Positions 6,073 through 7,831 of a stretch of 7,831 bases of DNA are shown piece by piece. The stretch covers positions 1 to 7,831 of the forward strand of contig CAZXOC010000323.1 of assembly GCA_964642165.1 (NCBI GenBank), given 5' to 3'. Origin of the DNA: CAYRVX01 sp964642165. GTDB lineage: Bacteria > Planctomycetota > Phycisphaerae > SM23-33. The notes beneath the pieces were generated by a model. The model was not told where the DNA came from, did not search any database, and was given only the letters and a program-made list of their open reading frames with translations. Position 1 is the first letter of the stretch. The number at the start of each line of letters is the position of its first letter. The translations under genes were made by a program, and so were the position numbers.

Positions 6073-6744
6073 ATGAGAAGCACGAGATGGGTCGCATTGG
6101 TGGCGGCGATGGCGCTGGCGAGCGGGGTGGCGGGGGCCCGCCAGCGAGGGCGCCGCCGGGGCGCCGAGCCGGAGGAGGGCCTCTACGACCAGCTCCTCCG
6201 GGAGTGCAAGCTCACGGCGAAGCAGCAGGCCGACGTGAAGGCGAAGCTGAAGGCCCGGGACGACGCCCTGGCCGCGTGGGACAAGGCCAACGCGGAGAAG
6301 ATGGAGGCGGCCGAGACCGCCTCCCGGGACGCCCGCTCCGGCGGCGACGCCGACGCGAGGAAGAAGGCGTCGGGCGCGCTGCGGGCGCTGCGGACGGCGC
6401 GGGAGGAGTCCGCCGCCCAGGCGACCGCCGCCGTCACCGCCGTACTCACGCCCGAGCAGAAGGCGGCCTGGGACGGCTACCAGCTCTACCAGTCCATCGC
6501 CGGCAGGTACCGCCGGGCCGAGCTGACCGAGGAGCAGTTGGCGAAGATCAAGGTCGGCTGCGCCATCGCCGCGAAGGAGCTGGGCGAGATCGGCGACGAG
6601 GACCGCAAGGCCAAGAAGGCCCAGCGCGACGTCACCACCAAGCTGCGGTGGGGGATCGACGCGTTCGTCCTGACGCCCGAGCAGCGCGAGACGCTTGCCC
6701 GCCAGCCCGCGCGCAGAGGCAGGAAGGCCAAGGACGAGCCGTAG
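6073..6744 (+). CDS. Exported helical protein with four LTxxQ motifs, unknown function
   Basis: The 223-residue protein starts with a clear signal peptide (MRSTRWVALVAAMALASGVAGA, 1-22), followed by a basic patch (RQRGRRRG). The rest is predicted almost wholly helical, rich in Ala, Lys, Glu and Arg. Four LTxxQ motifs stand at about 47-51 (LTAKQ), 125-129 (LTPEQ), 151-155 (LTEEQ) and 200-204 (LTPEQ), spaced like two pairs. LTxxQ motifs mark the periplasmic CpxP/Spy-type helical proteins, but I see no other support for membership, so a chaperone or sensor role is only possible. Single cysteines are at 45 and about 162. The C-terminus RRGRKAKDEP is basic, like the tail of the protein at 6997-7761. 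The last codons and stop lie in a repeat duplicated at 6875-6958, where the corresponding ending would read DER plus TAA. It may be co-expressed with tgt (209-nt gap), but shared regulation is unproven. Confidence 0.85.
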   Translation: MRSTRWVALVAAMALASGVAGARQRGRRRGAEPEEGLYDQLLRECKLTAKQQADVKAKLKARDDALAAWDKANAEKMEAAETASRDARSGGDADARKKASGALRALRTAREESAAQATAAVTAVLTPEQKAAWDGYQLYQSIAGRYRRAELTEEQLAKIKVGCAIAAKELGEIGDEDRKAKKAQRDVTTKLRWGIDAFVLTPEQRETLARQPARRGRKAKDEP

Positions 6745-6798
6745 GCGCCCGCCCGCGCGCGGCCTCACCGCAGCGGCGCGGCGTTTAATGCGTCGTGA
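6714..6798 (+). repeat. 85-bp direct repeat, copy 1 (3' end of the 6073 gene)
   Basis: This segment covers the last ten codons and stop of the 6073 gene and 54 bp beyond. It recurs at 6875-6958 with four substitutions and small indels in a GC run. The two copies flank 76 bp that carry a palindromic element. The coding match (GRKAKDE) shows that the repeat arose by duplication of a gene end. Confidence 0.9.
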
Positions 6799-6803
6799 TG
6801 GAG

Positions 6804-6851
6804 AAAAAGGGGTCAGGCTACTTTTCTGAAAAAGTAGCCTGACCCCTTTTT
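6804..6851. terminator. Bidirectional intrinsic terminator formed by the palindrome
   Basis: A 22-bp perfect stem with a 4-nt loop ends in TTTTT on the plus strand (6847-6851) and, by symmetry, TTTTT on the minus strand (6808-6804). It lies 59 nt after the stop of the 6073 gene. It should strongly stop transcription before the 6997 gene, unless that gene has its own promoter. Confidence 0.6.
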
Positions 6852-6872
6852 GAGCCTCGACCCCTTTTTGAG
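6804..6872. mobile_element. REP/MITE-like palindromic element with GGGGTCAGGCTAC core
   Basis: The core is a perfect 22-bp inverted repeat (6804-6825 with 6830-6851) around a CTGA loop, starting with A5-GGGGTCAGGCTAC and ending with T5. To its right the 14-nt end GACCCCTTTTTGAG (6841-6854) is repeated at 6859-6872, inside a small GCCTC/GAGGC hairpin. The base composition is much more AT-rich than the surroundings. From memory, palindromes of this type (GGGGTCAGGCTAC with T-rich flanks) are scattered in many environmental bacterial genomes, some near REP-associated tyrosine transposases; I could not check this. No transposase is present here, so the element is non-autonomous. Confidence 0.7.
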
Positions 6873-6874
6873 GC

Positions 6875-6958
6875 CAGAGGCAGGAAGGCCAAGGACGAGC
6901 GGTAAGCGCCCGGCCCGCGCGGCCTCACCGCGGCGGCGCGGCGTTTAACGCGTCGTGA
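6875..6958 (+). repeat. 85-bp direct repeat, copy 2 (upstream of the 6997 gene)
   Basis: This 84-bp copy matches 6714-6798. Its first 30 bases would encode RGRKAKDER plus TAA in the frame used by copy 1, so it preserves an orphan gene end. It finishes 38 nt before the 6997 start. The TTTAAC here is TTTAAT in copy 1, which is -10-like but lacks a -35. Confidence 0.9.
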
Positions 6959-6981
6959 GATTCCCGGTTCCGGTAGAGGGT

Positions 6982-6990
6982 GGAAGGAGA
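6982..6990 (+). promoter_or_regulatory. Strong ribosome-binding site of the 6997 gene
   Basis: GGAAGGAGA ends 6 nt before ATG 6997 and is the best Shine-Dalgarno in the window. It supports 6997 over the in-frame GTG at 6955, which lies in repeat copy 2 and would place 14 residues before the signal peptide. It also matches GGAGGGAGA, the complement of the candidate RNA loops, at 8 of 9 positions. Confidence 0.75.
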
Positions 6991-6996
6991 ATCGCG

Positions 6997-7761
6997 ATGC
7001 GAACGTGGGTCGTGGGATTGCTGTGCTGTGGGCTGCTGATGGCCGCCGCACCGGCCGCGCTGGGGCAGGCCGCCGGGGACGCCGCCATTCAGGAGGCCAA
7101 GCGGAAGTACGAGGCCCTCCGCAAGGAGTACGACGCGCTGCGGAAGGAGATGGGCGCGTTTCGCAGCAGGCACGACAAGGACGCGGAAGTAGCCGCCGCC
7201 CGGAAGGCCGCCGACGCCGCGCGGAAGGCGTACGACGGGTCGCTGAAGACCTCCGCCGCCGTCGCGGAGGCCAAGAGGGCCGTCGACGAGGCGCGGAAGA
7301 AGCTGAACGCCGAGGTCGAGCTGGCGGTGGCCGCCGACGCCGAGGCCGCCCCCGTCCTCAAGAAGTACCAGGACGCCACCAAGCGCCTCGCCGCGCTCAA
7401 GGAGGAGGTCAAGGCGCTGACGACCGAGCAGAGGAAGCTCCAGAGCGAGCTGTCCACCCACCGGCGCCGCGTCTCGCGGAACAGGGAGGTGGGCAAGGAC
7501 GCGCGTGCGGCCGTGTCGGCGGCGGACAAGGCCTACGCGGACGCGGTGAAGAAGGACGCCGCCGTCCAGGCCGCCAAGACGGCCGCCGACGAGGCCCGCG
7601 ACAAGTACGGCAAGCTTCGCCAGGCCAAGATGACAGCCGACCCGGCGTACGGCACGCTGATGCAGAAGGCGAAGGACCTGGACAAGCAGATGCGGGCCCT
7701 GCGCGACCAGATGCGCCCCCGGCGCGGCCGCAAGACTCGCAAGCCGAAGAAGACCGAGTAG
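6997..7761 (+). CDS. Exported coiled-coil protein, unknown function
   Basis: The 254-residue protein has a signal peptide (MRTWVVGLLCCGLLMAAAPAALG, 1-23), probably cleaved before QAAG. No convincing lipobox is present despite the CC pair. Residues about 28-235 are nearly all charged/Ala helix with coiled-coil heptads (for example EAKRKYEALRKEYDALRKEM). Degenerate repeats of the type AAxKAADxARxxY recur at about 67-80 and near 190-206. The C-terminal tail (about 240-254, RRGRKTRKPKKTE) is very basic and could bind nucleic acid, anionic polymer or cell wall; that is inference. Like the preceding gene it codes for a secreted Ala/Lys/Glu-rich helical protein with an RRGRK tail, but there is no clear sequence homology. 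It is separated from that gene by the duplicated repeat and palindrome. I do not recognise a named family. Confidence 0.85.
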   Translation: MRTWVVGLLCCGLLMAAAPAALGQAAGDAAIQEAKRKYEALRKEYDALRKEMGAFRSRHDKDAEVAAARKAADAARKAYDGSLKTSAAVAEAKRAVDEARKKLNAEVELAVAADAEAAPVLKKYQDATKRLAALKEEVKALTTEQRKLQSELSTHRRRVSRNREVGKDARAAVSAADKAYADAVKKDAAVQAAKTAADEARDKYGKLRQAKMTADPAYGTLMQKAKDLDKQMRALRDQMRPRRGRKTRKPKKTE

Positions 7762-7788
7762 CTCGGGCGACGGGGCCCCGGATGTGCG

Positions 7789-7822
7789 ATCGGGCCGGTC
7801 CCGTGCAGGGGGCCGGCCCGAT
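7789..7822. other. Strong GC hairpin after the 6997 gene, possible terminator without U-tract
   Basis: ATCGGGCCGG (7789-7798) pairs perfectly with CCGGCCCGAT (7813-7822), and TCCC/GGGG extends the stem to 14 bp, including one G-U, around a 6-nt loop. It starts 28 nt after the stop codon. No T-run follows on the plus strand inside the window, so it is not a canonical intrinsic terminator. It may be an mRNA 3' end stabiliser. Confidence 0.45.
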
Positions 7823-7831
7823 GCCGAAAAA

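Noticed and set aside
7015..7045. Lipoprotein signal (Cys pair in the 6997 protein)
   Set aside because: The Cys residues are inside the hydrophobic core, followed by more hydrophobic residues and an AALG cleavage-type site. This is a standard signal peptide rather than a lipobox.
1..7831. CRISPR arrays, tRNA or rRNA genes, transposase genes
   Set aside because: No regularly spaced repeats, no cloverleaf or conserved rRNA segments, and no transposase motifs were seen on either strand.

Overview
The window is GC-rich DNA that looks like a chromosomal segment of a planctomycete or a close relative. This is an inference from three things: a tail-anchored double zinc-ribbon protein with the N-terminal pattern C-x2-C-G-K-x-L-x-x-P-x-x-Y-A-G...C-P-x-C, a very long secreted protein that starts with an N-G-S-F-E carbohydrate-binding-type domain, and small secreted helical proteins. 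No marker gene fixes the taxonomy. The high GC content opens many long spurious frames.

Layout. Two genes run leftward. The gene at 3947-4327 (zinc ribbon plus one C-terminal membrane helix) lies 44 nt upstream of a very large exported multidomain protein (3902 down to the left edge, at least 1300 residues, 3' end outside the window). Three genes run rightward. They are a divergent queuine/guanine tRNA-ribosyltransferase (4790-5863), a 223-residue exported helical protein with four LTxxQ motifs (6073-6744), and a 254-residue exported coiled-coil protein (6997-7761).

The most interesting part is the divergent intergenic region 4328-4789. On the minus strand there is a perfect extended -10 promoter (TGATATAAT, 4548-4540) with an A7 tract in UP-element position. 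It is followed by about 110 nt that folds into two hairpins with the same 8-nt loop, CUCCCUCC (anti-Shine-Dalgarno-like), on stems of different sequence. The second hairpin runs straight into UUUUGUUCU. This is the layout of a small regulatory RNA or a transcribed attenuator leader. The shared loop segment GGUCUCCC is the exact complement of GGGAGACC at the ribosome-binding site of the 6073 gene, and is complementary over 7 nt to that of the large gene.

The second notable region is 6714-6958. An ~85-bp direct repeat, made of the last codons of the 6073 gene plus downstream DNA, flanks a perfect 22-bp palindrome of the GGGGTCAGGCTAC type, which looks like a non-autonomous REP/MITE-like element. 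It sits between the two small secreted-protein genes and would also act as a bidirectional terminator.

The genes do not form one recognisable pathway. The left pair could be an envelope/polysaccharide function, tgt is tRNA modification without queuosine neighbours, and the right pair are secreted or periplasmic helical proteins of unknown function.
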